Shown here: positions 12,266 through 23,342 of the stretch, in pieces
Position numbering within the stretch: position 1 is the first letter of the stretch
Layout: every line of letters begins with the position of its first letter
The notes under the pieces: generated by a model
The model's input: the letters and a program-made list of their open reading frames with translations, nothing else
The model's database searches: none
What the model was told of the DNA's origin: nothing
Assembly (NCBI RefSeq): GCF_001638985.1
Contig: NW_017265146.1
Coordinates: 620,001 to 684,000 of the forward strand
Source of the DNA: Phycomyces blakesleeanus NRRL 1555(-)
Taxonomy: Eukaryota > Mucoromycota > Mucoromycetes > Mucorales > Phycomycetaceae
Direction: 5' to 3'
Length of the DNA: 64,000 nt
Translations under genes and position numbers: made by a program

Positions 12266-14107
12266 CTAATAGTCATCTTCGTCTACCCAAAGTAAAGGCA
12301 TCTTGTAACTAGCTATGTGGCCACATCTTAATTCGACATAACCTTTCCAAAGATCTTTTTCCCAAAATCTTTTAGGTACCAGACCTTGAAAAGACTTTCT
12401 TTCTTCTGAAAGGTTTACTCTTTCTGTAGCCGGGGTGCTTTTATAATACTCGGTAGCAGTAGCAATTTCTTCTTTTGGAAGCTTTCTGATCTTTGATTCA
12501 AAACCGATTGTAATCTTCTTGCAGAAAAGATGGAACCAAGCTAGATGGTCCACATCATGAATTTCATCTACATGGTCTTCATTCTCATCCGACGGGAAAG
12601 AGCTTTTTAGCTGAGACAGCAGGATTAGGTTGATAACCTTCTTTTCATTCATGTGATCGTTGGACGGGTAGAACAAAACACGATGGAAATCCAGTTTTTT
12701 TAGACGAGTGTAAGGCATATTAATGAGCAGACTTCCCGTCTCTTCAGAAATCGACCCACTGATTCGTATGCTGTCCAAGTTCATATATTCTAAATTCCTG
12801 CACCTGTACGACATGTAGCTAAATACAGGAGCACTTGCATCAACATTATCTAGTCCCAAAATTCGTAATCCATGTTTTCCTGGATCTTCTCGTATTTCTG
12901 GGCTTATGTAAAGTTGTCCACTGGTAAACATTAGCCGCCTTAGGGCAGGACAGCTATCCAACAGATTGTCCAAATCAATGTATATACCACAATCGTAGAG
13001 TGTAAGGTCCACCAACACCGGACAGGACGGTATATTTAGCCTTACTATGTATCTGATATCATATGATACATTTCCTGCAACGAAGAAAGTTTCGAGTGTT
13101 TTTTCAAAGGATTGTAGTAATCGTTGGATAAGCATTTGTTGGAAGTTGGGAGAAGAAAAGCATACTCTTAGGATATATGTCAGCTTTTTGATTGGCACAT
13201 TTGACCGACAAAGTAAATCCCAGAATAAAGCGTGTGACCATGTTGAACGATCTTCAGTATAAAACTCCAATGTTGTTAAATGCGGAAAAACGTTTTTAAG
13301 TGAGTGTAAAAGTTCGGCTTTGTTTCTGTTGTATTCTTTAACAATCCGCTCTCTTGATTCACACATGGTTTTCCATTTCAGGGTACGTATGTTTGGATAC
13401 TTGTAGCTAAAATAATATAGCCATAAGTAGTCCCAATCTAACAGGTCGAGGTCAAGTGTTGTTACATGAAGAGCTGCTATAGTCGTTGGGATCGTATTTA
13501 CCGAATTCGAGTGAATATTAGTGAGATTAAAGCAGCCCTTGATAGATTCTAGCTGTGGAGATCGTTTGTGTAGCGTATTGAAGTTTTTCAAATTGAAATT
13601 GAGCGAATTCATTGAGGAGTGTGGAGAAACGTCTATCTCTTTGAGGCTGGGATAGTTCGTCAAGAGCCTTATGAGAATTGGTGTAAGTGAATTTTGTTTT
13701 GCAATCTTGATTACAAGCTTCAGGCTTATTAGCGATTTCCATGGACGGGAATATGTTATTTTCTTTATGTCAGTGCTGTCGATTATTACATGTTCAAGAA
13801 CAAGGTGTTTTAAATTATAAAAAGTTTCAAAAGCGTCGCTCTGTAGTAGGCTGTGTAGGGTACATGCTTCGACTATGGTTAGAGTCTGGAGTACAACGCC
13901 GTACGGAAAATCGCTTGTCGAATGTTTTACAGCGACGGCTGCGTCTTCGAGCTTTTTAACAGAACGGACTTCTCTGTCTTTCCAAAATAATTCTTGAAAC
14001 GTAGTTTTCCATCCTTTACATACAAAAATGCACTCAAACTTGTAGTCTTTGTATAGATAGTCTGCCACAAGGGAAAGAATCTCGTAAGGCAATTCTGATG
14101 CGGGCAT
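12266..14107 (-). CDS. F-box/LRR protein, 613 aa
   Basis: Intact single-exon gene. Residues about 3-48 form an F-box (ELPYEILSLV, FVCKGW, LFWKDREV); the rest is degenerate leucine-rich repeats with recurring NLKHLVL / SLKEIDV-type strands, and a C-terminal motif DLWKGYVELRCGHIASY. The expected role is a substrate adaptor of an SCF (Skp1-cullin-F-box) ubiquitin ligase, in cytosol or nucleus; the substrate is unknown. It is closest to the genes at 23889 and 42956. The start ATG is followed by PASELP, equivalent to LASELP in the paralogue. Upstream on the minus strand lies the element ACTGCGGCTT (14240-14249), also seen before the gene at 25769. Confidence 0.9.
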   Translation of the reverse strand: MPASELPYEILSLVADYLYKDYKFECIFVCKGWKTTFQELFWKDREVRSVKKLEDAAVAVKHSTSDFPYGVVLQTLTIVEACTLHSLLQSDAFETFYNLKHLVLEHVIIDSTDIKKITYSRPWKSLISLKLVIKIAKQNSLTPILIRLLTNYPSLKEIDVSPHSSMNSLNFNLKNFNTLHKRSPQLESIKGCFNLTNIHSNSVNTIPTTIAALHVTTLDLDLLDWDYLWLYYFSYKYPNIRTLKWKTMCESRERIVKEYNRNKAELLHSLKNVFPHLTTLEFYTEDRSTWSHALFWDLLCRSNVPIKKLTYILRVCFSSPNFQQMLIQRLLQSFEKTLETFFVAGNVSYDIRYIVRLNIPSCPVLVDLTLYDCGIYIDLDNLLDSCPALRRLMFTSGQLYISPEIREDPGKHGLRILGLDNVDASAPVFSYMSYRCRNLEYMNLDSIRISGSISEETGSLLINMPYTRLKKLDFHRVLFYPSNDHMNEKKVINLILLSQLKSSFPSDENEDHVDEIHDVDHLAWFHLFCKKITIGFESKIRKLPKEEIATATEYYKSTPATERVNLSEERKSFQGLVPKRFWEKDLWKGYVELRCGHIASYKMPLLWVDEDDY

Positions 14108-14640
14108 AATGATAAATAATAAGAATAACGAGATAAAGATAGAGGAAGATAAAGCTATGGATTTTTAAATGTAATCTTTGTTAAAATAAAATAACTATGT
14201 AGCTGTACTCTAACTAATGGTGTAACATTCCATCAATATAAGCCGCAGTCGACATACTTTTTTTCTTGAAAAAGAAAATTGTGTAAGCAAGATGAGAAAT
14301 GGTTTTTTTTTCTCAAGCAGTAGCACAAGAGGCTCCCACCGTTATAGAAGAGAACATAGTGCTATAATAAGAACTTTACTTCCTTTCTTTCAAGTGTTTT
14401 ACCTATTCTTTATATTGTATTTTCTAAATAACTTCTTTTTCTCTATTCCTTCTTTCCAATCTTTGCTGTCTTATAAGTTCAATCAATTCCACTTTGATAA
14501 GAGCTTAAAAACTGGGCGCAAAGTGTGACAGCAGAGCAATAAAATACAAAAAGAAAACAATTGTGTAAGCAAAATAAGAAGCTTATGACTAAATGTACTT
14601 CCATCTACAGTATTTTCGGTTATATTTGAGAAGATTATAA
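14108..14640. other. Promoter region of the F-box gene and transposon flank
   Basis: Upstream sequence of the gene starting at 14107 runs from 14108 to about 14290. It includes the shared element at 14240-14249 (minus-strand ACTGCGGCTT). The rest shows no gene. Confidence 0.45.
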
Positions 14641-14790
14641 ATTTTTTTAGACCAATAGAAATGTTTTTGAGAATTATATTTTATTTTTTAAAAGTGTTCG
14701 AAAAAATTGAGACAAAGTGTGATTTTTATTTAGAAAATAAGAGTGAGTTTTAGAAGATAATTTGTAGACATTTTACATATAAAAAGGACA
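14640..14790 (-). mobile_element. Subterminal segment of a Tc1-type transposon, shared with a MITE
   Basis: The sequence from GAGAAGATTATAAATTTTTT through ACCAATAGAAATGTTTTTGAG to GTTTTAGAAGATAATTTGT closely matches, in reverse orientation, the interior of the MITE at 22895-23342 (about 23060-23190). It lies directly downstream of the transposase ORF, so it is read as that element's 3' untranslated or subterminal region. I could not find the MITE's terminal GTTGTCTTTAGGGG here, so this copy seems to have lost or diverged in its ends. Confidence 0.7.
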
Positions 14791-14847
14791 AGGATAAGAG
14801 TATGGCATTAGTTATTTTAAACCCTTTTCTTTCTGAATACATCTCTC

Positions 14848-16153
14848 TCAATAAGACTCAGCGTGTTTTACCCACTGCAAACAGTCTTTTGTAGTCACCT
14901 TGTTGCATGCTTCAGCGATACGAGGTGTCAATTCATCACCTTTCTTCAAAGGGTTTCTTCTAATCCCACTTTTAATCTTCGACCAGCACTCTTCGATGGG
15001 ATTTAAAAACAGAGAGTAAGGTGGCATGAATAATGGTTTGTATCCCCGTTTTTCAATAGCATCAACAACAAATTTGGAGTGGTGTACCCTACAATTATCC
15101 ATGACAATGAAAAACCCTTTCATCTCATTTTTGTCAAGTACATCCATTACAGATTCTATATATTTGACTATATGATAAGTCGTAGTACCTTTCTTTAAAG
15201 GCTTTTGTTTTTTGGGCTCTTCAGTGTTGCGCTTTCTTTTTTTTAGCTGATACCTCGGAATGAAACTCTTTCTCTATCAACTCAGCATCCCCTATTTTCA
15301 AAGGTATAACTTTGGTAAAGCTTATAATTCCTCTAGCACATATACACCCAATCATGCTCAAATTAACGTCTTTTTGTGTGTGCACTTTTACATTCGCTGG
15401 AGCACCAACTTTCGACCATGCACGCCCTCTCATCAGTTGAGAGTGAAAGCCAGCTTCATCAATAAACACACAGTTTTTCTGGAAATCAACACCGGCCTCT
15501 ATCCACTTGTTGATGATTTCGTAGCGGAGATTGAGCGTTCTAGGTGCATCCCTTTCAATTGTGTATTTACTAGCTTGCTTTAATGTCAAGCAGCACTTTT
15601 CACTAATATGCACATACAAAGAAGAAATAGCAACGGATAGTCCAAACTGCTTCATCAACTCTTCTCTTGCCTGTTCCAAAACGGTCGAAGGGTTTGCGTC
15701 AAACAACTGGATCAAAAAGGCGGTATGGATAGGAAATAGCTTTTTTGGTTTCGCTTTTCCTTTTTGTGTAGATGTACTACCTGGAAGAATGGTTCTGTTA
15801 CTGTCATTAAACTGGTTTAGAAGTCTATAAGCACTGCTGGTAGGTATACCACAAGCTTCAGCTGCTTTTGGTACAGTTTCCCCTGTTTCCTGTAATATGT
15901 TTATAAAGCGTGCGATTTGCTCAGGCCCGTACTTTTTATATCTTTTAGTTTTAGTGATCATCATCTCTCCCAGCTCTAAAACCATTTCCTCCATTTTCTC
16001 ATCAGCTGTGCTTTGAGGGGTATCTTCTACAAAGTACTCATTTCCCCTGAGCATCTCAATTTCGCCGAACTCAACAGCAGCCTCATCAACTTCCATTCTC
16101 TCAGTCATAAAGTTATTGTAGTTTTCGTCTGGAATATAATTAATGAAGTCCAT
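14848..16153 (-). pseudogene. Tc1/IS630-type transposase with one frameshift
   Basis: The ORF at 16153-15221 (310 codons) carries a helix-turn-helix region (GPEQIARFINILQETG, then PKAAEACGIPTSSAYRLL) and the first catalytic Asp (VFIDEAGFHS). The ORF at 15147-14848 carries the second Asp (FIVMDNCRVHHS) and the Glu (NPIEECWSKIK). The last two catalytic residues are 34 residues apart, the DD34E spacing of Tc1/IS630 elements. The two halves are joined by the bridging frame (EEPKKQKPLKKG) if one base is lost in the A8 run (T8 on the plus strand) at about 15238-15245. Full length would be about 430 aa. The catalytic triad is intact, so the frameshift is the only evident lesion; it may be a real mutation or a homopolymer sequencing error. 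Confidence 0.88.
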
Positions 16154-16880
16154 TTTAATTAAAAGTTGTCTAATCTAAAAGAAAGGAAATCGTTTAAAAA
16201 CTTATTTTCGGATTCTTTTTTTTTTAATCTTTAAAAGTGTACAATATATACCTGCGGTTACCCAGCCGAAAAAGACCAGACATCTATGGTGCAATTGCAC
16301 TGTTTTGGAGGAGTGGAAGCGATAAACCAAGGTTTCTACCTTGGTCGCGCTGCTATACATTCTAGTTGCCCCATTTTGACAAGTAAATTGCCAAGTAATC
16401 AACCTGACAGCAATAATCTGACTACTAACGTCTTTCTACAAGCTTTAGGTTTAGACAGAAGAACTTGATGACTCTTATAGGCTGTAATTCTTTTTTGTCA
16501 AATAAAAAAAACTTGTGAATAATCATGAAATTGTCTTGACCGTTTTTTCCCTCTATTTTGTACTGTTTGAATGAATTACTGAGGTTATGTATTTTTGAGC
16601 TTTAAGGACTGAGGGCCATCGTAACTAAACTGATCTCTCAAGGCTGTTGAGGGGTTTAACAAAGTAAGGCAGCATGTTAAAAACGCCTTCAAATAGACAA
16701 CAATATTTGCCTTGGCTAAATGAGAAATTGGCAAGTTTCAAATACTGTGATTCTTTCAATACATCATGTTTAAACGTTAACAGCTTCTCAAAACTAATTT
16801 TATTATTCAAAATAATCCATCTCTGCATTTATAACTTAACGAAATTATAGTTTATTTTATACCTCTCATAAAAAACCCTT
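16154..16880. other. Transposon 5' flank, no gene seen
   Basis: Contains a short palindrome ACCAAGGTTTCTACCTTGGT near 16328-16347. No terminal inverted repeat of the Tc1 element could be identified with confidence, and no coding sequence is supported. Confidence 0.4.
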
Positions 16881-16889
16881 GACCTCATC

Positions 16890-17400
16890 TTTTGTTTTAT
16901 ACACTTTGAGCGAACTGGGTATTAAACCATTGAAGGACCCTGACATCTCCCCTCCTAGCTACTATCTTTACAGAAACCTTTCACGTTTAATGCGTAACAG
17001 AAGCTTTTTTAACTTCCTTTGCAACGTGTGGTTGGGCATTATCGTGGAGTAATGAAATATCCTTTCTATTCCCCAAAACAGATCGAACATTTATCAATTT
17101 TTTATGCATTTCGTGTGTATCCTTGCCATTCATGATTTCACTTTGTTCCAAGATGTTATAATGAATGATCTTCCTGGAAGTCCACCAAACACTTAATTAA
17201 GCCTTTTTATAATGGAGATCAGTCTTATGGAAGGTTGCTCGTTTTGCACTAACATCAAGTCACTTGTCAATACACTCTTCGGCTCTTCCAACCGCCAAAA
17301 CGGTTCTCTAATTAACTCGGAGTGTGATTTACCAATTTGTTTAGCAACAGAAATTTCCTAGACAATCCTTACAGTCGGTGGATTGTAAGTACTTGATCCC
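16890..17400 (-). pseudogene. Decayed mariner transposase (mos1-like)
   Basis: Minus-strand translation with several frame changes shows LSVWWTSRKIIHYNILEQSE (near 17190), then HEMHKKLINVRSVL, then LLHDNAQPHVAKEVKKA (near 17010-17060). The WW-x-x-x-G/K-I-I block and the HDNA.PH block are hallmarks of the mariner clade, distinct from the Tc1/IS630 element next to it. Stops and frameshifts make it non-functional. Confidence 0.75.
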
Positions 17401-18540
17401 ATCCTCCAACATCAAATACTGCAAAAAAGGTGATTAATACTTGTTTGAACCAAATTTTTTCTCTCCTTTATTCGACCTTTTATGTTGCAACAACTGTCAT
17501 ACTTCCAAAATTCAGAGGCCTTTTCCTTGTCACCTTTATTGAATAAAGATCAAAGGAAAAATAATATTACTGACACTAACTTCTCTATCTGGCAAAATAT
17601 ATTTCAGACAATGGACTTCTTTCTTCCTGCATTCTCCATTACCAAGTCCCTCCTACTAGTCGCAACTCTATTCTGTTTACCTCTCTACCGCTCATTACAG
17701 ATCAATTCTTCTCACTGGTTTCACCGTCATCCAACCTTTGCAAGTTATCTCTCTTTGACTGTAGATCGTAGGCAAAGGAGATCATGCTTAAAAGCCGAAG
17801 GAGAATACACTTGGTACAGACAACTCTATCAAAAATTGTTCCATGTTGTCATTTATACTAGTACTTTTACTACAACCTTTCCTATGGAATTTTATACTTA
17901 AGGATTCTCCCATCAATAATATATCTTTCACTGAACACTTCATTCTGGATCTCATTGGTAACTCTAATAATTTTTTTTTTCACCTCAGACCTATCAAGAT
18001 AAATTCCAAGAAATATCCAAAGACGTACTTGATCTCCTGGTTCATATCCTACAGTTGCTCTGGAAAAGTCCAATGCATCTACCTGCACATACCTGTCTTT
18101 ATCGAGTTTTACACAAATGCATCCTCCATAACGAAATCCTACTGATCCTGGCATCTGTTCGACTTGTATCCATCTATAAAATAATTTTTTCCATGTCCTA
18201 GTTGAGTGTTGAGTTAAATAGCGTCTTTGACAAATAATCTTAAAGCAAATGTATCCATAGTTTCACTTCTCTTTGGAACTGATATACGATGCGATAAATC
18301 TATTTGATGTAACATCCAACACTTTTTACACTCTCCACAGTAGTTCAAAATTCATATATTTTTATTAGTTTGAGATAACTCTTTGCTGAATTCTGTTCCT
18401 TTTGGATCATTGATTTGGCAGAGAAATACAGAATACAGTAATACATGATATGGTTAATTATATTGGAGAAAATAAATAGGTGTTACAAGAAAGAAAAAGG
18501 GGGGGAGGGATTTCATGTTTAACTAATGCAATCCCTATAA
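17401..18540 (-). other. Unidentified ORF remnant
   Basis: A minus-strand frame at 18154-17882 reads 90 codons with a plausible protein composition (GFRYGGCICVKLDKDRYVQ, then VGYEPGDQVRLWIFLGIYLD). The frame upstream (to about 18360) also gives protein-like sequence (HSTRTWKKLFYRWIQVEQMPG) but with stops. I do not recognise it. It may be a piece of a mobile-element protein, given the transposon relics on both sides. Confidence 0.35.
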
Positions 18541-18557
18541 GACACATATAAAAACAG

Positions 18558-18670
18558 ACGAGCTGTATTCCACCCCCCACCCCGAACTACGGTGAAAAAG
18601 TCGACCTTCGCTTCGTTACGGGGATTTTTTCGACCTTCGTTCTAATGGGGGGTGCACAGCTCGCGCTTGC
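18558..18670. repeat. GC-rich palindromic element of about 110 bp
   Basis: The outer arms CGAGCTGT..CCACCCCCCA and TGGGGGGTG..ACAGCTCG are complementary. Inside are two tandem TCGACCTTCG motifs (near 18600 and 18628) within short direct repeats of TACGG..GA.....TCGACCTTCG. It stands out sharply from the AT-rich surroundings and would fold into a long hairpin, so it is read as a foldback MITE-type element. Confidence 0.65.
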
Positions 18671-18699
18671 AGCAGGCTGATCCAAATAATGCAGTGTTC

Positions 18700-20340
18700 A
18701 ATCTTAAGAAAAGAATCAATTCTGTATACCTGTTGGGCGATATGTGGTTTCTAATAATAAAGGAAGGCTATGACATGTCAGAGTCGGGCAAAAAAAATGC
18801 TTCTTTTCACTCATAAGCATCATGCTCCTCATTGGCATGTGTCTCCTCTCCAGATCAAATTTCTGGAGGTAAAGCTCAATGCTGGATTGTAAGTCATAGT
18901 ATGTTCCTTGAACTCCTTTGCATTTGCATCGTCTCTGAGCAGCAAATCTCTCATCTCTGCCGGTTTGTGTCTCAAAGGAGCAAGCATAGCTTACCCATTC
19001 ATACAACACATCTGAAATTGAGGCAATGTCTAACTGGATCCAAACTTATTGCGTGTCCCTCTTCCCCGCATAATCCACAAATTTCTGCTAATTGAAAGTG
19101 CAATTACAAAGCGTTTATGCCGCCCTACTTAATTTTGCCCAAGATGGTTGAGAATTACTCTCTTTAACATTTTTGAGTCTCTTATCAGTATTGGGTATCC
19201 TTTTTAGATAAATCTATGGAAGATCCTTAGGAAAATTCGTGCTTTTTTAATGGACCAAGTGCTTAATAATATATCGTTTCGCTGGACGATAAATTACAGA
19301 CCATCAAATCAAATTTTATTAAGCGCAATGTTCAGCAAACAGCCCTCAAATGCATTTACCACTGTAAAATCAAGAATTTAACTTGCTTGTATCTTGCCAA
19401 CAAAACATGATCTCGGTCTTAAAACAAGTACAATCGTGTTCTACGACCTGACATTAGGTTATGGATCACTTTTTAGCAATTTTTTGGGGAATGACCTGAT
19501 CATCGATTTCTGACCATTTCGCCCCTATGGTAAGCAAGGGAAAAATTGAAGATTTCAAAGAATGGAAGTTTTCACCTCGAAAATGGCATTTTCTACTAAG
19601 GTGTTTCTAAGCTCAAAACAACCGCAAAAACGCATTGGAGCATGCAGAAGTGTTCTTCAAGCAATTTATTATACGGTTTTTAGACCTTTTCTACAAAAAC
19701 GTATTTTGCATTTTTTGATGGTTTATCTTCACAAACCAAAATAATCGCTTCGAAAGTGGTACCGTTGGATTTCTTGCTCGATTTTACATGCAAAAGTTTA
19801 GAGAAATACCTGTTGTTCGAGTAGCAAACTTCTGTGTAATTGCCCCTGAAAGGTTTTTTGATGTCCAATTGAATGATCCAGAAGATCAGTGGAACCCTTG
19901 AGATTCAATCTCAGCACAGACTGGTCGGTGTTTTCCCCTGTCAATTATCTTTTATGAATGATAAAAGATATTACAGACGTCTAAGTGACTTGGCTACACT
20001 CAATCTCTGCTGGTTTTACCCTATAAGCTCTAATTACATACTGCTGCATTTTGAGATCTGACACTTAAATATACATGTTGAAGGTTTTTCCTTGTTATTG
20101 GGCATGCTTCTCCAGCTCAAAGGGCAGTTTTGGCAAGCTGTTTTGATGTGGCTTTTTGAGTTGCATCGACATGGATTGGTCATATTTGACATTGATTTGT
20201 AAAGACTCAAAAAAGGTTCTTATAACAGCGCATTGAAGTCTAATCAAAGGAGCTACATGAAGATCTTACTGAAGCCCTAAAAAGTGGTCTACAAACACTT
20301 AATTACTGAGAACAAAAGATTGAATTATTTTAATAATGTC
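18700..20340 (-). other. Remnants of unidentified protein-coding sequence
   Basis: On the minus strand near 19000-19090 a frame reads EICGLCGEEGHA with a following cysteine (CLNFRC), a zinc-knuckle-like pattern that runs into stops. Further short protein-like pieces occur to 19868 (for example RYFSKLLHVKSSKKSNGTT). No intact gene can be built. The pattern fits an old mobile element. Confidence 0.3.
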
Positions 20341-20348
20341 CAATATAT

Positions 20349-22371
20349 TTATTCTTCAGAATATAGATATTCATCTTGAGTTTCGTTTGTAACCTTGTTG
20401 TGCCATTTGTCGTTTTTCTTTCCCCATCCAAACTGATCATAAACAACACATTCTTCGCCTTCTGAATACTTTGTTTTTAAAAGCCTCGAAACTAAACTAC
20501 TGCTTGGTAAACCAAATAACACCAGAGGTACCCTTGCTTCTTTGTTTCTTGGAGGTGTATAAAACGTATCTCTTCTCCAGTTCAGAATCGAAGTGGCTTC
20601 ACCATCTTTATCAGCCTCGTCATGTTTACCAAACTGCTGGTTCAACGAGTATTTTTTCGTTCCGGCCTTTTCAAGGATGTTCGAAATGGTGATGACATGT
20701 TGTTGAAAGCTGAGTAGCTTCTGCATACTTGATTTAAAAGATCCAAGTTCTTCAATACAGGAAGGCAATGAAAGGCTATATGCTGGATGATATACGTAAA
20801 GGCCATTTCGTATCAACTGTTGTGTTGCTATCAAACAAGTACTGCCACTGATTTGTGCGCTAAAAGCTTGTGCTGTTGTTTCTACCAACGTAAGTATCGA
20901 GTCAACTGCATCTTTTGTTTCACGGCTCAATTTTCCTTCGTCTGTTATTACTTTACTGTCTTCATCATTTTTTGCTACTTCCCCACAAACAACGTCAATT
21001 TCTTTTCCATGCTTTTTGAAAATCACTCTAATATCGATTTTAAAAGCAACAACATTTGAACTGTCGCCATAAGTATCTTGCTTATGTTCTTGAGACATGA
21101 CGCTGATTGTTTCTCCAGTCTTGACAATGAGGTTATGCTGGTTAGGTGGGAAGAGTAATTCAAATATGGGAGACCATACAATTCTCAAAACATCGCTCTC
21201 TGAATAATCACTATTGCGAGTTTTGTTTTTCTTCAGCAAATGAGGGTATGTCTCTATCAAATTGAGACTATATTATGGTTCCTATTAAATACATGTTCTG
21301 TACAAAACTTATTATACATTAAGACTTACACATGCTCAAATAATTTTAAATAGTTTCTGTTCTGCTTGTTCTGTTTTGAATAGATTCTGTGGATGTAGTC
21401 CAAGCCCAATGTGATGTTGTTGGATGATACAGCAGCCTAGTTAAAAAATCAGTCAAAATATATATTGAAGTAGTGAAAACTTACTGTGGAAATAATTAAC
21501 CAGGAACTGGTTAAGATATGCGGCATTGGTAACAGTTCAAGACTAAGTTCTGATTCAAACTGAGATGTAATTTGAGTCCAAGCTTCATTAGAAAATAGTG
21601 ACTTTTGAGAACTTGAATGATCAACCAAGTCTAAAACTGAAGACAGCCCATTTCTAATATATTAGATTAGAACAGATTAGTAATGCTCCTTTTCTATAGA
21701 TAAATAACTATACTTACGTCATGATTTTTCTTTCGCGAGCACTAAGCTTACGGGTCTTGCTTTCATGGAGATATTGTAGAGCTGTCCTCTTAATGATTGT
21801 ACCGACTGAAATATCATTTTCTCCTACGTAATAACCATCGTATTCAACCTGTTTTGTGCCTTGGAACGCCTTTGCTTTTTGTTTTTTTGTTTCTTGTCTC
21901 CATGGGCGGCTCGATTTTACGTTTATTACTGGTAGAGGCATCAATCAAATCTGCAGCTTTTCTTATACCTGCAACCATTAACTCCGCTTCTGCAGCTGGC
22001 TTTTCGTAGTTGACCCTCATTAATCTAGGAGCAATATCTGACCAAAACGCCTTGTTGCTTTCATCTTTTCTGGCGTTTTTTTAGCTTTTTTTGCAGCGAT
22101 TTGACGTGATGAAGTAGTTTCGCATTTTCTGAAAAGTGTTCAAGTATATACTGAATGTCTGTTGTCAAATAGTCATGACAGGTCTGCTTATTGATCACTT
22201 TTTGTTTGCATAAGAATTCGTCGTATTTGGTCACATCAAATTCTTCTTCTTCAATGCTCGCCCAGAAATCTATCAAAACACTGTTAATACGTGTTGAAGT
22301 CAGCCAAGAAGTACATTAATACCATAGTTTTTTAAATTGGTTTTGTGCTCGTCAAAAGGGTTCATACTCAT
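20349..22371 (-). pseudogene. Five-exon gene of unknown function with two frameshifts
   Basis: Exons by hand: 22371-22323, 22269-21718, 21653-21485, 21436-21330, 21267-20349, all with GT-AG borders. Exon 2 needs a one-base correction in each of two A7 runs (minus-strand CTAAAAAAACG near 22075, AACAAAAAAAC near 21883). With those, the total is exactly 598 codons (597 aa). Recognisable blocks: YEKPAAEAELMVAG, RKIMTNGLSSVLDLVDHSS across intron 2, a SESD..R.VW.P motif (about 314-324), and FKIDIRVI followed by CGEVAK. The last pair puts Asp at about 370, Glu at 388 and Lys at 391, reminiscent of a nuclease-like D...ExxK core (inference only). The long intact last exon suggests recent decay, or sequencing errors in homopolymers. 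Confidence 0.7.
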
Positions 22372-22469
22372 GTTAAAAAAAAGAAAAGGGTGCTGTATAG
22401 ATTTTGTTTATCAAACAGCCGCCATTTTGAATATTATTTTTTTTGTTTTTTTTGCTGTAACTGTGATGT

Positions 22470-22894
22470 ATACTAGCAGCCATTATCTCTAATAGCTTTA
22501 TTATGGGTCATGCTTTCTTATGCCTCCAAATCGAAACATAAATCTTATGCGCAAGCAGCCGGCTCTAAATCCATCTCCTTGCTCCACACTGACATTTCTT
22601 CTCATCTCGAAGAATGCCAAAGCTTCATAAATTCTGAGAGCCAGAATTTATCATTCATCTCGATCTCCTGATGCTTATCTCTTCGACCTTTCTGCCTGTA
22701 AACAACATTACACAGATCAATAATGTATGATGGAATTAAAGAACCGACATCCAAACGTACACGCTTGTTTAATTCTCAATGAAGGACCTACGAGATATCT
22801 TGAGGTTTATGTCCAAAAATCCAAAGATGTTAATGACATTTTGGAGAATGGAACCGTTTTTGCTGATGCAGAAATTATTGTGTTACCTTGCTTA
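22470..22894 (+). pseudogene. LINE ORF1-like fragment, cut by a MITE
   Basis: Plus-strand pieces read ASKSKHKSYAQAAGSKSISL, SPDAYLFDLSACKQHYTDQ, then HPNVHACLILNEGPTRYLEV and a stretch ending in IIVLPC, with a stop and frame change between them. The order and style resemble the nucleic-acid-binding first ORF of fungal non-LTR retrotransposons (inference). The coding sequence ends where the MITE at 22895 begins. Confidence 0.5.
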
Positions 22895-23342
22895 GTTGTC
22901 TTTAGGGGAATAACCTCTGTTCTTTATTAATTGTAATACACGATAGGGATATAGTATAATTGGTGTAACGGATAGATATAAAAGGGACATGTTATAATAA
23001 TGGGATATTTATATATGGTACTTGGGTTTAGACTGTCACACTTGCCATGCAATTAGTGACCAATCACAAATTATCTTCTAAAATTCACTCCTAAATAAAA
23101 ATCACACTGTCAAACACTTAAAAAATAAAATATAATTCTCAAAAACATTTCTATTGGTCTAAAAAAAAATTATAATCTTCTCAAGTGTAACCGAAATGGG
23201 ACAGTCTAAACCCAATTACCATATATAAATATCTCATTATTATAACATGTCCCTTTTATATCTATCCGTTACACCAATTATACTATATCCCTATCATGTA
23301 TTACAATTAATAAAGAACAGAGGTTATTCCCCTAAAGACAAC
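22895..23342. mobile_element. Tc1/mariner-type MITE, 448 bp
   Basis: Terminal inverted repeats of about 140 bp start with GTTGTCTTTAGGGGAATAAC and differ at a handful of positions. A TA dinucleotide flanks both ends (22893-22894, 23343-23344), the target duplication of Tc1/mariner elements. The roughly 150 bp interior matches the subterminal region of the Tc1 element at 14640-14790. It is therefore a non-autonomous deletion derivative of that family. It interrupts a LINE ORF1 fragment. Confidence 0.92.

Noticed and set aside
14848..17400. A single transposon spanning the Tc1 and mariner sequences
   Set aside because: The two have different motif signatures (NPIEECW versus HDNA.PH with WW), so they are separate insertions.
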